Shown here: positions 38,862-52,525 of the stretch, in pieces
How the letters are laid out: each line of letters starts with the position of its first letter
Numbering within the stretch: position 1 is the stretch's first letter
Source: Urechis unicinctus
Taxonomy: Eukaryota > Annelida > Polychaeta > Xenopneusta > Urechidae
Direction of reading: 5' to 3'
Assembly: GCA_034190875.2 (NCBI GenBank)
Contig: CM067356.1
Coordinates: 53,461,602-53,525,601 of the forward strand
DNA length: 64,000 nt
Translations under genes and position numbers: made by a program
The notes under the pieces: generated by a model
What the model saw: only the letters and a program-made list of their open reading frames with translations
What the model was told of the DNA's origin: nothing
The model's database searches: none

Positions 38862-40780
38862 GATTCAATTTATCACGCATTTCCGGTTTTGTTTGACACA
38901 CCCATGGCAGGAGGTAATTGGATGCGGGTGATTTATTAACGCTTGAAAGGTTTACATCTGATGGCATCCGAAATTGCTATATGCCCCAAAACAGCAAAGC
39001 AATGATGAAATAATGTTCCAATACATCTTACACAATCCAACCTAAAGGCGCAATGAATCGAAACAAACAGCTTCATTGGTATTGGCCGACTGACAAAAAC
39101 AACACTTTTTCAGGCGCAAATTCGCGCAATTGGTTATTTGACAGAAATGTGATATGAAGCTATGGTAACAATTGACCGAAGGCAATTCCCGATTCAAAGC
39201 GCAGTTATTGCCTACGTAATTCTAAGAAAGCGAACACAATAAACAGAACTGTCCCATTTCAGCTAATCGTCACCCAATATAGACGACAAGAGAATGCTCT
39301 TGACGACTATTGCAGTCACGACGGCCCATTGTGTAGCTGTATTTGTATAATGCATATGATCAAACAGCAGGGCTTAATGGATAGCTCGAAGTGGCGAGGT
39401 TTTGTGATGGAGATGATTATAATATTCCTCAATTAATTTGTGATTGTTATGAAGATGTGTTTGAGATGTGTTAATTGACATTGGTTGCATTTGCAGCTTG
39501 ATTTGTGCTTTATACACCTAACCACTCCATCGGTGCATATGTTATACAGAATCAGATAAGCTGAACGATCACTGAAAGCTATACCATATTGTGTGCCTGC
39601 TAGACTTTGACGAGCTATATATGTAGGACTGGGACAGCTTGTGGCGCCTTGATTGATGTGATGGTTTTTCTTTTGTAAAAAAACATTTATGTTTTGTAAA
39701 TTTGCCGGAGGAATACACAGCATATACGCATGCCAGCATGACTGCACTAGATGTTACATCTGCTGAATTAGCAAGCATCGCAAGTGGTACATTCTGGTTG
39801 CACACCAGTACATGTTCGAACGATCATGACTTTATAGGCATGTTGATATCATTTGCTGCATGTAATATCAGCTGTCTATTTAATTTGCTTCACAACAAAG
39901 AAACGACATGGTTTGCTCGGGATGGATCAAGGGCTTTAGGGAGTTGATTCTTTCTATTCGTTGTATCGCATAAAAGGGTAACGTGCATGCATTTTTGCAT
40001 GATTTGTACAAAACTATTGCGAATCCTTATTGAAAACAGTACAATTCTAACTAGTTTCTCTGATCCCAGAACGTTTTTATTATTACGAACATTGAGAAAA
40101 GGTAGGCCGACTTTGGTTCACCTGCAACTTGTAAATTGTGAGTGGGGTCATCCTAGTGCTTTGTGGACACATGCGTAACCATGCAGATGATAACCCTGCT
40201 GTTCAAAGTGGTGAAAGAAACAAGGACAAATCGATTACCTCTGTCTTCCTTTGAATGAATAGATTAGATATGCTTGTTGCGCCAATGGACCTTGAGGCAA
40301 GTACTGCATAGGGCTTATCTATTTTTGCAGGTTCTTGAACAGAGAGGATGATTGGAAGTGAAAATAGAAGCCTATTGTACCATCCTTATATTCAACCCAC
40401 ATAAATAATATTAGAAATGGAATAACCACGCTCACACGCATTAGACATTGAAGCATTAGAGTAATTATTACCTCACAGATGTCAATAAGGTATATTGTGA
40501 CATAAACATGCCCATGTATCTACACCTGATATTCATAATATTACAAAATCGCAAGATTGCAAATATCTAATGACATGGTTTGTTTCAGAAGGGCGCGTAT
40601 GAACACTTAAAATCACTATGAACATCAGTGAAAAGTATTCATTTCATCAACCACAGGTATTATTACAACAATTATATAATTCCGTTATTACGGTCATATA
40701 TACGTCTTTGCATATGCAATTCACAAGACAACCTAGTTAATTTCCACTTATTTTTTGTCTCTCATTAAATAGAGAATAAT
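38862..40780. other. Intergenic, nothing recognised
   Basis: Overlapping open frames on both strands at 39,433-39,947 (78-104 codons) have no family resemblance or splice context. Confidence 0.35.
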
Positions 40781-40787
40781 ACGTAAA

Positions 40788-40970
40788 TCAGCGAATTTGA
40801 TCTGTGAAATATTGATGATCCGAGAAATAATCGGAGAAAGTAAGATGCACATGATGAATGCAGGGAAAAGCATCTTGCTCAAAAGCGGAGATGGAGAAAT
40901 ATTTCCGAGGCGTTGCCTCTAGCGCAATAGCCACAAGTAAGATAAGATATACGCGTGACTGTATCAACAT
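40788..40970 (-). other. 60-codon ORF with signal-peptide-like N-terminus, in repeat block D
   Basis: From ATG at 40,970 it reads MLIQSRVYLILLVAIALEAT and continues Phe/His-rich to a stop. It starts like a signal peptide (basic residue, hydrophobic core, small residues). The inverted sister block near 5,590-5,665 keeps a related reading (LFLLEAIAHEATPQKYFSI against LILLVAIALEATPRKYFSI) but lacks the ATG. It is probably repeat sequence rather than a gene. Confidence 0.15.
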
Positions 40971-42858
40971 GCCCGTTACTTGAAGAGCTTATTACACCAA
41001 ATATGCGTTAATTGGTTGATTGCGTTCTACACTATCATTTACGGTGAATTGATGTTATGTCACAGGCAAACGCCGAGAACATTTTTTCCGTATTCAGGAC
41101 TTAATGCAACTGCTGGCTAACAATTTAGCAGATGACATATCAATCACGATTGCCGCAGATTACTTATTGTTAAACGGTAACGGTGTTGGGATTTTATATT
41201 GTAAATGTAACGTGATATTTGGATCTGCCGAATTGAATTCTACACAAAACGGGGCTTTGCGTGACACAGTGGTTGTATAGGGTCACATTATTGCACTAAT
41301 TCCGCTGTATAATTTGAAGATAAATTCAAAGGTTTTTTGGTTTATGTCGCAACTTGATAAACTGCTTTGTGACTTTTTGGACAACAGGTCATTCAGTGAC
41401 TGGATTATCTTTTAATGCATACCGGTCGTTTTAGAACAAGACAGAACAAAATTGAATCAACAACGTAATAAACACATTATGTACATTATTATATTATTGA
41501 TCGATGCTCATATTGTGAAAACTCATATTTTCCCGTCAATCGCCCTTGGATATTCGTTTGCATTTTCTTTTCAACTTTCCTGTTCATTTTTATTCACGTG
41601 GATTGGCCTCCCTTTTTGCCACTTACCCTAGAAGGCTGCTTATCAATCACATTTCTTCATAATTACTTTTGTAGGCTCCATATAACGCATTAGTGTTGGT
41701 GTGCCGTTAACCCCTATACTTACCATACCTGATTCCTAAAATCACCCCACCCAACAAAGCTTTTGTATTATATGTGCAATCGTCCACTGACTTAACGTAT
41801 CAACCGCGCATTATATTAAAATGCTAGTGACATGAAAGTGCTCTTTGGGTGTACAAATGGAACCGCCCGATCTAATCAAAATTCACGTTATACAGTCGCA
41901 ATATAAAAGCTTTGTTAGGCCTACGTACGCCTCACAGCACATAAAAGGCTTAACGTAAGTTAAAGACAAAACCTTCTCTAGTATAGTGTACGAATAATAT
42001 ATTTCCCAACTTATCATAATCGAACCCTGAGACCTAACAACCGATTCCCCTCGAAATATATAACCATATAGCACTTTAGGAACCCCCATATTTGCTAACA
42101 CTCCTACGATTATCGTATACATCTTATGGAAATAAGCCTCCAATTTCCTATGCAATCGGAACGGTAACATCTTTTTCACAAAGCAACACGTCATATTCAG
42201 ATATCTTGATTGCACACAGTGGTGCAGTTCGCAGAATCATATCGGCCCCCATTGACCCCTGATACGGCCCAATAAACACGATAAGGCATTGCTTTTGCAT
42301 AACGCATATATGAAGTTTTGCCCCATCGCAGTATAATATATTAGTCATCACGGACTGTAAGCCAATTTATGATGCATAGGTCGCGTTCGTTACTTGCTCA
42401 TGGTTCCTTGCTCAGCTACTTTGGGAAGATCCTAGTGACAAGTTAAGCAATAACTGAAGTATTGTACTTGCACTCTAACAGCATAGATGCATACTAGTCT
42501 ATTTCCTGTTATATCAGGTAGACCACCACGTTCAATCAATCTTAGACTCTTATCAAAGGTTGTTTCAAATATCAATTCAAAGCATTCTGTATGGAATCAA
42601 CAACCAATGTTGCATACAAAAGAGGAATACATCGTAGCTATATAAATAGTTCCATATAAGAAAGCAGTACAAGCAGTTTATTTTTTTAATTGATAACTGG
42701 GGAAAAATCAGCAATCACAATCAGCCCGTGCTATAAGAATTTAAACAATTTATGTGTCTTCTTAAGTTTTCCCGTGTCTTTATTTCAAAAATATTCCAAA
42801 ACTAAATAAACCCAATAAGCAACTGTACTCTAGAATTCGTGTTATTTCTTCTGGGTAG

Positions 42859-43023
42859 ACCCCACTCCAGCAACCACAGGCAGCAACAGTTTCCAACAAA
42901 CGAAGGGGCGCGCATAAGTAAGAAACTCTAGTATAAGAGTTGGTGGAGTATCCGGAAAGTCCCCATTCAAGCAACTACAGGCAGCAACGTTTCCTATAAA
43001 CGAAGGAGCGCATATAAGCAAGA
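42859..43023 (+). repeat. Tandem duplication, about 100-bp period, two units
   Basis: CCCCA(C/T)TC(C/A)AGCAAC(C/T)ACAGGCAGCAAC begins each unit, at 42,859 and 42,959. Each ends with an ACGAAGG(G/A)GCG and ATAAG(T/C)AAGA block. The units differ at several positions, so the duplication is not recent. Confidence 0.8.
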
Positions 43024-46000
43024 CAAAATAAATAAAATAAAATGCATACAGGATATCAATGTTTGAAGTGTCAACGAGGGCGCCCCAAACTGCTGCTTAC
43101 GCATCACAGGATACGATGTCGATTCTATTTCACTATAAACAACGACCCTTACCTTAAAACAAAGCTGCTGCAATATAGAGGAGCATGATTTAATCAAGGG
43201 ACTTGCGCGTGATTGCAATGTAAAGAGAGAATACAACTAATGATGGTCTACGGAGATATTATTATCTGACAATAGGTCGTATGATATATAAGATAGAGCT
43301 AGCGGGTTGATGATGATGCAAGTTACACTCACCAGCTTCACGTTGATCCCCTGCGGTCCCTTGCAATATGTGACAGAACAATGACCGTGGGGCGTGATCG
43401 GTCACGTTACGATCATGGGATTTATGGGCCGGTATGGAGAAGGCTGGCTTTATAACATAAATGATTCATAACCGAAGCCAATCCGTGGGCTACCAATCAA
43501 CAGGAACCAAGGTAGTTTTCCTATATTTCAATAAGCCCTTTGCAATTTCTGACATTCTAAAATGCAACATCTGCGAAAAACCACCACTTATATCTACTCA
43601 ACAAGACGAAAAATTGTAATTACAATACCCAGTAGTCCGTTATACGACGATTGCCGCCCTCCCTTACCCTGTCATGTTGGCTGTAGTAAGTCATGTCACA
43701 CACTGTTCTCACAAAGGCGTATGTGCGATGTTTGCCTATTGCAATGATATATACCTCTTTAATGCAGGAAGTACACCATAAGTCAATATATTAAACATCA
43801 ATGCCAAGCATCAGTACGTCGCACACGTAACGGTTTGGGGCTCGTTAATTAAATATATAATGTTATTTACGACCGTGTCAGGACGAAACGAACTTTTCAA
43901 TGGAGACAAACATAGCTGATGTGTCAGTCTTGTCCTTGGCCAACCTGGTGTGTTGTGATGACAATATTCACTTCGCGCATAACAATAGTTGCTTCCTTAT
44001 AGCAAGCACAAACGACGGACATTTTCATGAAAATGCTGTAGGGGATATATATTGCCCGGTGATATAGTGTGTGCCATCAGCTAACCCATTAGGGCACCAA
44101 TGAGTTAAATATCTTCATCGCCGGTACAACAATCAAACCGCTATGAATCGATAAGGCCCAAGGCTCTGCATTAAAATCATAACAATATATTCTCTTCACT
44201 ATAACACCATCTTAGGGCCTGTGTTGGAGTATTGCTCGAAGGCATTACTATTAAACCATACACAATATAATTTGGGGGAAGGGGGCACTCATGCTTTGTG
44301 AGGTGCGAAGGAATAGTAGGTCCCTGTAGCTATTGGTCCCATCGACTTATCATTGCCGAATATTCTCACCTTAGGCCCTGAGTAATAGACAGCTGGAACT
44401 ATTTTGCCTGCGTCAACAATCGCTTGTGTGTTTATTTGACACCACTGTCCGCTTTGGGAGTTACGGCATGTGTCACGGACGCAATATGCCGTACTATTTA
44501 ACTATCAAACAGCCAACATGCTTTTACACACATTGACATCGAGGACACTCAAAATCATAACGGATTACATTGCTGACATCTGCACCTTACACAACTCGGC
44601 CATTACGCAAATTTGCAAGCATTGTGAACAAATAATTGTAGGCTGTCATGAATATTTGATAGGTTTGTTTACCGAGAAGCCCTCTGAAGCAAACAGGCGT
44701 ACAATAGGTCTCCAAAGAGAAGTGACACATGGATAATAACAGCTGACTACTGCTCAAAATTTCTTGACATGCCAGTGCTGTCTTTTTTCATGGCTCACTA
44801 TGTGAAAGCACAGCCATCATGTAAACAAAAACATCTACTGTAATTAGTATTATATAGCATCTGCGGAAGTTTGATTGTTAGGGACTAAACGAACTGCGAA
44901 ACTTACGTTCTAGGAACGGACTTTGGTTGTGGTTTTCGTGCTGGTTTCGAGTGGTTTTCTTTCATTCTGGTTATACGCGTTATTGCTTCGAAGGGTCTTG
45001 TTTAGGTTCTGTTTGTGCTTGTGTCTTAAGTTGAATTAGTGGTTATGTTCCTGATTGTGTTTGTGTATTTAATCGCTGTTATGAAGGGTGACTTTGCTTG
45101 CTTCTCAACTATTGATATCAATTTAATGTCTGCATTATCGAAGAGTATTTGGGGTTAAATTTCACCTGAATAGTGTTAGCTTGGGGGCTGGTAACTTGAA
45201 ACTATACCTTCAGCACAATGCGAATGATGCCAACGTGTCTAGCTCTTGACCTAGGTGGAGCTACCAAGAAAAGACTATTCACGGCGACAAAGGATGGCAG
45301 CTTTTAGAAATTCACCAACAAAGTGTGATGCAATTAGACATAATAATTAGTCGAGTTGTAATGAGTCGAATGCTGACAAAACACGCATCGTCAGATTGTT
45401 GTACTGGAGACAGGGTAATTGATTGCTTCATCAGGATGAGAGAATAATACTCAAACACACGCTATTCTGGCATGATGAATTTCTGTCATTACCTAGCCCG
45501 AAACAATAGGATTAATTGATAAATTAGCATTATTTCCACTTTTATACATGATATTCAATCATACTTTTTCCTGGTATTTGTAAACATAGTGTTACAATAG
45601 CCTTAGCATTTTATGTAATGACTTCCATACTAACCTTTACCATCATGTAGATGGAAATATGTCTTTTGTTTCTTGCACAACAGCCTATTTAGCAGGATGA
45701 ACCTCCCCATTCACATAGCAAGTATGGAAAAAGCTTTCGCACACATTAATGCTCGCCAACAATTCAGCTCTGACCTGCGCTACTTGTTAGTTTGTGATTA
45801 TTGTTAAAACTGATCTAGCGTAATACAACCCTACTTCAAATTGTTTCAAGTCTCTTGTTAATACCTTGTTATGGAATGGGTAAGCTCTCTTGTTGGCAAT
45901 TTAGTCTTGCATTTGACCGGTATCTCCAAGCACTAAGTATTTGTGATGGGCGCATTTGATGTGATGGACCCTGATGCTGAATGTCTGAGTTAAAAAATCG

Positions 46001-46141
46001 AATATACTGTTAATGCCTTAACGTATTCATGACTTCATTGACTATCCTTTAAGCAGTCATCGAGATATGGCCTCCTAGACATGACTAGAATGCTACAGAG
46101 AAAATGTGTACAAGAGCCAGTATAGATCGTCATCAGCGAGG

Positions 46142-46149
46142 TGACGTCA
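46142..46149. promoter_or_regulatory. Palindromic CRE (TGACGTCA), second repeat copy
   Basis: Counterpart of 18,203-18,210 in the sister composite repeat. Sequence around it (46,061-46,268) differs at only about four positions from the first copy. Confidence 0.4.
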
Positions 46150-46717
46150 CACTTTCTAGTCCAATATGAAGACTACGATGATTCACTGGTTCATTCATGG
46201 AGTTTTGTTTGGTAACAGTCGAGCTTTATTGTAATGTATGAAGAATTAATGGCGACGGAGAACCAAAGATGATATTGTAATGAAATGAGGTCCTGTGATA
46301 CATAACATTCAGGTCACTGGGTGGATGCAGGAAAATGCTAGATCTTATCCACTGTAACGATGCTGTGTGATACAGAGACTGTTTATAAGCCCTGTAAGAC
46401 TCACATAACTCAAACAAACTAGATATGAATGTTTTAATGGACCATGGTACAGGTGGTACATGCGAGCAGGTTAATCTATAATTGAATTCATAATCCGAGT
46501 AAGAATCGGAGAATGTGAGATGACCATACAGGTTAATGGGTAGAACAGCGTCTTACTCGGATGTCACTATGTTTTGTTCCTTTTGTTGGCATCGATGATG
46601 ATGAAAATGGCGACCTACATGATGACTTAGATGATTAAGAAGAAGCGGATACCGGAGTTAAGGACTATAAATAATATACAGATCATGAGGATATGGTGGT
46701 TAATAGGAAGATGATAA

Positions 46718-46969
46718 TTAAAGCGATGATGATGATGTATCAACTGTGAATGTATTTGATGGATTATCCAACGATATTCCATCACCTCTCTTAACCAACC
46801 CGAGACCTAATATGGTGAAGAAGCCGATCATACCGAGACTCCGCCCAGTATTAGTTAGCAAGTAATGGTTGTCGCCCTCTACACTCAAAAACATCCTCAT
46901 CGAAAGCAAACCGCCACCTGTCAGTAATAAACAAATTATCAAAAGGAAACAATTGTGTTCTTGCCTCAC
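46718..46969 (-). other. Unrecognised 83-codon open frame, possible exon
   Basis: The minus-strand frame lies just beyond the composite repeat end. An acceptor-like run TTTGTTTATTACTGACAG precedes GTGGCGG near 46,920, so part could be an exon reading GGGLLSMRMFLSVEGD and then GFFTILGLGLVKRGDG. No family was recognised and no donor is evident before the GAT tract. Confidence 0.15.
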
Positions 46970-48286
46970 CCCGAGCTAAATAATCTAAGCAGCAAATGGT
47001 GTTTGTTGAGTAACTTTCTAAAATGATCATTGAACCTATCTGGCCTACAATACACGATCAGAATTTCCGTATTGTGATAACTTAAGGAAGTGCGGTTACC
47101 AAAATATTATATTGTTATTTATTTCCTTTCTACATGATGTTATCATAGAAAGGTAATTTAAAGTTTGCTAACTTTGCCTAAAGCACATATGTGGTTTTTG
47201 AGAAATTGAAACCCCATACAATTTGTGTTGATCAAATTTCTCGAGTGTTACCAACAAACATTATTTCATCACGAGACGGAAGAACTTATTAACGATCTGG
47301 GAATCACAACTTTTATTCAACACTCCACAGCTTCGAATACATAACTGCCGACGTCTCCTTTTATAGGGGTTACGCCCTTTTCATCACGTCCATATCATTG
47401 CAGCCCACACATAGCAACGGTGAATGCGGATATCCCGCCAAATACCACTAATGCTAATTTCTTTAAACCAAGCTTTATGTGAGATTAATTTCTAGATCCT
47501 ATAGTTATATAGTTAAATGTATTCATATCCCATAAACACAACAGTCATTTCAATACAAATTAAAGGTACATACTGGGAAACATATACGAATACAAACATA
47601 AACCTGCAGGCGCCAACGAGCACTTACGGTGGGCATCACTTCAACCAGTTACCCACGCAAAGCCGACCCCTAAGCGGCCAGGGCAGGTTTTACCACATGT
47701 GAATCTGACCCGGTTGAACAATTTTTACTTGGGCACACTATGGCACCATCTAGCTTTGACGTAAAAACCACAAATTATGGGAAAATATCGTTTGGGCGAT
47801 GTAGTCACTCTGAAAGCCCACGTTATTTGACTAGTTGGTTCATAGATGATATACATGTAGGGCGATATCTTTTAAAGATCAATATGATATTGTGGTTATA
47901 AATCTGATCTGTACCAAATATCACTGAAACAATTCCATGTTTATGGGAAATAACTACTGAATATCCCATAGAGTCATTTCATAATTATTTATTTCTATGG
48001 GACAAATAACAGTTCAATAACTGATGATTTCCTACATCTCTCTAATTGTACTAGATTATTTAATGTAATAGGAGAATAAGAGAGGTAGTAGATTAATTTT
48101 TGAATGGTCCTCAAAACAAGTCTCTGCTCTTAGGTCGATACAATGGGCATAGCTCTGGGGGAAATAAACAACCAAATTCTGTAAAAAAAAAACGTTAGAT
48201 ATTATGTGAGGGTAATGGTAAATTTGGCATTATAAATGTCCCTGATTTCGTTAATGATCGGGATCTACGCCCTGCCTAACACCAAG
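46970..48286. other. Intergenic, nothing recognised
   Basis: No supported gene. A 61-codon plus frame at 47,517-47,702 has no family resemblance. Confidence 0.35.
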
Positions 48287-48694
48287 CTACGCATCGCCAT
48301 ACCCCAGATACGTCGCTACAAGAGAGATAACATCCGTTGTCGCCCCATAACAGCAGATAATCGCGCGTCGGTATTCCCAATGAAGACATGGGATTGACCC
48401 AAAAGCAAAGTAATATATTCGCCTTATACAGGAGTTAACTGTGGCCATAAGTCGATATATCAACAATTGATCACGTGAGCCACTCGCGTACATGACATTT
48501 TTCCTACATGCTACGGTGTGAAGACTCGGTGAACTTAGAGAACGGTGCTTTATTACCAGTTTAAGAATTACGGTATGAGAGCAGTTACAGGTTCCTGTGA
48601 TTAATGAAATGCCACGATTAGTTGCAGCCTTCAGCTCTATTGTACGTGTTATCCGCGTCATATCCTCGAATAGGCCATCACAAAAAGACAACAA
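48287..48694 (-). other. Unrecognised 135-codon open frame
   Basis: This is the longest simple open frame in the 10-50 kb interval that is not low-complexity. The translation is Cys/Ser/Ile-rich without obvious domain, signal peptide or repeat. Without homology or splice signals it is reported only as an open frame. Confidence 0.12.
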
Positions 48695-50076
48695 CCCGTC
48701 GAGCAGTATCTAATTCCAGACTTTTCTCAAGTTCTCAAATAGTCACTGATTTATGGAAAGCCAGAGTCAACACCGGGTTGTTTTTGTTCGACATTGATGT
48801 TTGCATAAGGTTTTCCGCATGTATTATTACTTGGCGATTCGTTCACAGTTCGCCGTCAATATTCGCTTGACGGCCCTCTTTTATCTATTTCCTAAGTTGA
48901 TGTAACACTGTCAGGATGCAAATGAATCAACAGGAGCAGGCTGATTTTAGCTTACCTTAGCGGAAGGTCGAGTACCGGAGAAGACTCTGAAAGACTCAAG
49001 CCAATTTATGTTTATTCAAGCCAAATCAACGTTTGAGTGATGGATTTGGGTCGTTGTTTAGATGGTCGAATTGTCCTGTTTATATGATATGTAACATGCG
49101 ACCATACTTTCTATGAACACTTCTACTGATGTATATTATTCACCACGAAAGGTAATTTCAACTCATAAAAGGATAGTTTTACTATGTTTAGTAGCTGATG
49201 TTGCGTCAGGGCATGCATATGGTACATTCTGATAGCACACCCGCCACTTGGTGCGTGCATACATAAAAGAAATGGCATTGTTAACTCAGTGCGAATATGT
49301 ACCCACAGAAATGAAAGTTATTACCAAAGAATAATAATGAGCAGATGTTGTGCCAAATCATTTGAGAAATTCGATTGCGGGACAAATATACAAAGCTTTC
49401 AATTTGGATTGACAAATACATCCAATACTCACATTGTTGCGAACATGTTACTGTGGAACCAAAAACGCTCCTAGTAATATTGGTCAGGTCGGTCAATAAC
49501 ATATACAACTCGTTTACTATCAATTCAGGGTTACGCAAACTACTTGAACTATATCTTCATCACATATAACACGAGTGTCCCTGTAATCATAACGTTCATA
49601 TCATCATGTCTAGATTGCGTTACACTCCTGGGGAATGGCCTTAGCTGTTCAATGGTGGAGGTTATTTACTCGTGGCTGTATCTTAAGTCACATGAGTCTA
49701 TTCAAAACTTGTCAGGTGTTTGACCTACACGGCATTGTTAAGGCAGGCAGTCGTACTAATGCGTCGTATTTGTGTACTTCGGAAATTATCTATTAAGTCG
49801 ATAGAAAAAAAATAGCTATTTAATTCATTATATGTTATTCACTAGACCCAATGCTTCATCAATATTTCATTGCAAAAATATCCAATCCATTATCCTGCAG
49901 TAAACGTATAAGGCCAATATCTTGACTATATATTGTCCATTATTAAATACATTCGTTATGCATGTTCGCCATGGTATTTAGACAAAATAAATCTTAGATC
50001 TGAGTTGAGGATAGTTCAATTCAATGTAGTTCGTTCCAATACTAAAGTGGAGCAATCTTAACAAGTGTTGAGAAAG
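48695..50076. other. Intergenic, nothing recognised
   Basis: No supported gene or repeat. Confidence 0.35.
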
Positions 50077-50201
50077 GGTTTAGATTAGTCTGCGTCCCAG
50101 ACTCTAGGGGTTCGATCGCTTCTCGCCCTCCCTTATTGAATATCAGTAACATGTAAAAGCGCCCGCAGCCATCAGGCTGGGGGACCTTGATCGGTTTAGA
50201 T
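50077..50201 (-). mobile_element. MITE copy 1 (107 bp) with 9-bp target-site duplication
   Basis: The element spans 50,086-50,192 and is flanked by the perfect direct repeat GGTTTAGAT (50,077-50,085 and 50,193-50,201). Its left end TAGTCTGCGTCCCAGACTC is the reverse complement of the right end of the copy at 61,877-61,992. Its right end, read inverted, is GATCAAGGTCCCC. A 9-bp duplication with short imperfect TIRs is typical of Mutator-like elements. The superfamily is inferred. Confidence 0.85.
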
Positions 50202-51816
50202 GTGCCCAACAGACAACAGTGCGGGTACTAATTTGTTGGCTAACAGGAAAAACCCACCGTTTATCGGTAGATTGACAAACATGCTTAATTTATCGCGATA
50301 AAAATACGTACTGAGAAGAATTTAAAGCCACCAACGGTGAGAGTATTGACTGAATTACTATGTTTTTTTTCCCACCAATATCCGGGAGAACACTAGATAT
50401 TAGATTAATTCCACTCCGAATTATATTGGTTGTCAACGACCGCGCGAAATTTGCTAAGTTCATATCATCATCTGCCTGATAATACACACATTTTAGGCGA
50501 TTATGCATATTTACAAGTGGTTGCGATTCCTGAGACTCTAATGCGCTAAATAATACTGATTGCTTATTAAATTGGACTTGTTAAATCAAGTTGACATCGT
50601 GAAGGCAAGGTCTTATCGTCGAATTTTCTACATTGGAAATGCCATCTTCGAGAACCAAGAGGGAGCGCAAGCTCCAATTGGTTCAAAAGAGCTATTTAGA
50701 TGGCTGTGTTCACTGACATATATATACAATGCCACTGAGGTCGTCTGTGTGCTAAGCAGGCACATGTGTTCTCATGCTAACGGCCGTCCTGCGGACCATA
50801 ACGCAACAGGAACATGGACACAGCGATTGGTGCAATCTTCATTGGGATTAGTGCAAGCACCAATTCATATCCGGGGACCTTGAGGCCAGTATCGAATAGG
50901 TCTCCATTTGCATTTGCATGATTGTAACCTAATGTACGGTGTATATATTCAGCACACTGGGTATTTTAAAAATAAAATACGTCCATTGTCGTCATAACCA
51001 AGTATAGGAGTATGCACACTTACTAAGTAGGATATCTGACCCTGCTTTGGGATATTTAATTTCTCCTCCCACATCTCATGCATATATAAAAAAATCGCAA
51101 GTCTTATTTCTAATGGTGCGACGAGTTTCTGGTGACAGCGAGCGCGTACGCACATCAAGCGCCACAGTGAACCATCATGAAGTGCAGGAGATCAAGGTGT
51201 CATCTGATGTGGTGGGGGGCATGATTGATGCTGAAACAATTATTTTATTTCATTATTTTCGTTACATGTATGTATCCGTCCAAGCAATCGGCAAAAAGTA
51301 CTAGCCAAACATGACATCAGAAAACAAACGCAAGATTGATAAATGTATTGTTAGGAAGAATGAATCAATATGTGTCTCGGTCACAAAGATTTTGCAAATA
51401 AGGTTTTAAAATACATCCTAAAGGCGAAACGAGGCCTTAAACTACCATTTGACAGAAAATAATACTGAAGTTCTCTTTGACAAAGGAATGCGAAAATTGG
51501 TTTTGTATATCATGTGGAAGTCATAGGCTAACATTTATGCTGACGAAACAATAAATTAATATATAAATGACTAACGTTATGAGACCTGGCAGAAAAAATA
51601 TACGGTTTTCATGACTTCCTTTTGGATTTGTATTCATATCCTGTACTTCAGTGAGAGACGGATTATTTATGATCCACTTGCCAACATGCAACACACACCC
51701 CGTGGATGCTTACATGAATGTAATGTCATGTATAAAAGGCAGACTATTCCATCATATATTGAAAATATGCAACAATACATTACACTGTCATGACAACGCA
51801 GGATAACTTCAGACAT
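50202..51816. other. 3' flank of ARMC5 and intergenic sequence
   Basis: A plus-strand open frame at 50,560-50,883 (107 codons) has no family resemblance. The ARMC5 3' UTR presumably occupies the right part. A minus-strand AATAAA is at 51,249-51,244. Confidence 0.35.
51244..51249 (-). promoter_or_regulatory. Candidate ARMC5 polyadenylation signal (AATAAA)
   Basis: This AATAAA is about 570 nt past the ARMC5 stop codon on the same strand. It is not unique in AT-rich sequence, so the assignment is tentative. Confidence 0.25.
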
Positions 51817-52525
51817 CTATGAGATCATGTGTGCACACAGACATCGCACAGCATCAACGATATCTGTCATAGAATGACATTCAATTAACTCGCCAAATAA
51901 ACTCAGTCGCCTGGCATGGGTAATATCGTCTGTTAACAAGCGCATGAGGCAACGTTTCGCTAACCACATGTTATTGTGCGTCAGTGACGAGTCTATTACA
52001 CGAGGAATGTCATTCACAGTCACGGTGGAGTGTAAAACTGACGAAATGTGTACTTGAATGTCTAGAAGCATGAATCTGTCGGTCAGGGCCAGAATCTCTA
52101 ACGTTGTATCCAGAGGTAATTTTGCTACATCCGAGTTTCCAGGAAGATGAATCAGGAACATTAAAGCTTTGAATGCGTCGTGAGAGACACCGGGAATTTT
52201 AACAGTTTGCTGCGTCGATTCTACATAATCTCCGCCTAGCATGACACGGAATACCTCGGATCTACTTGTTAATACCTGTCTACATGCGCCAACTAACTCA
52301 CCTGTGTCCATTTGAAGTGTAATATCAGGTGATATGACTGGAGTCTGTGGTAAGGTTGATGTCGGGTGGGACGGGGGAGTTGGGAGGCTATCTGGGTTTG
52401 ATTTAGCTAGGTGTACCAGGCCGGATATTGCAGCTGAGATCAAAGAATCTCCGGGATCCAGACACTGCAAGATTAAGTCTAATCCACCCAGATCCTTCAA
52501 CATACAGCGAAGATGATTTGTATTC
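51817..52525 (-). CDS. ARMC5: ARMC5 exon 8 (terminal, BTB domain)
   Basis: From GTGTGACAG|GAATAC to the TAG at 51,819-51,817, residues 863-1098. It contains LRCMLKDLGGLDLILQCL, a short Pro-rich linker, and BTB helices and strands (RSEVFRVMLGGDYVES, VKIPGVSHDAFKALMF, LEILALTDRFMLLDI). Confidence 0.93.

Larger units (their letters stand above)
40860..46740 (+). repeat. Composite dispersed repeat, longest plus-strand copy (blocks D-A-B-E)
   Basis: 40,870-41,420 matches 5,140-5,680 inverted; 41,689-41,895 matches 13,532-13,745; 43,060-43,860 matches 14,060-14,770 and, inverted, 4,400-5,050; 43,861-46,735 matches 15,996-18,955. It ends at a short GATGATGATG run. About 1.15 kb between blocks A and B (41,895-43,050) is not in the sister copy and includes a tandem pair at 42,859 and 42,959. 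No transposition protein was recognised. Confidence 0.85.

Noticed and set aside
38782-38967. CARD-like or death-fold reading of the 61-codon minus frame
   Set aside because: The resemblance is limited to generic helix spacing, with no diagnostic residues.
50086-50192. SINE interpretation, because GGTTCGATCGC resembles a pol III B box
   Set aside because: The box-like sequence is not kept in the 61.9-kb copy, and short TIRs with 9-bp duplications fit a DNA transposon better.
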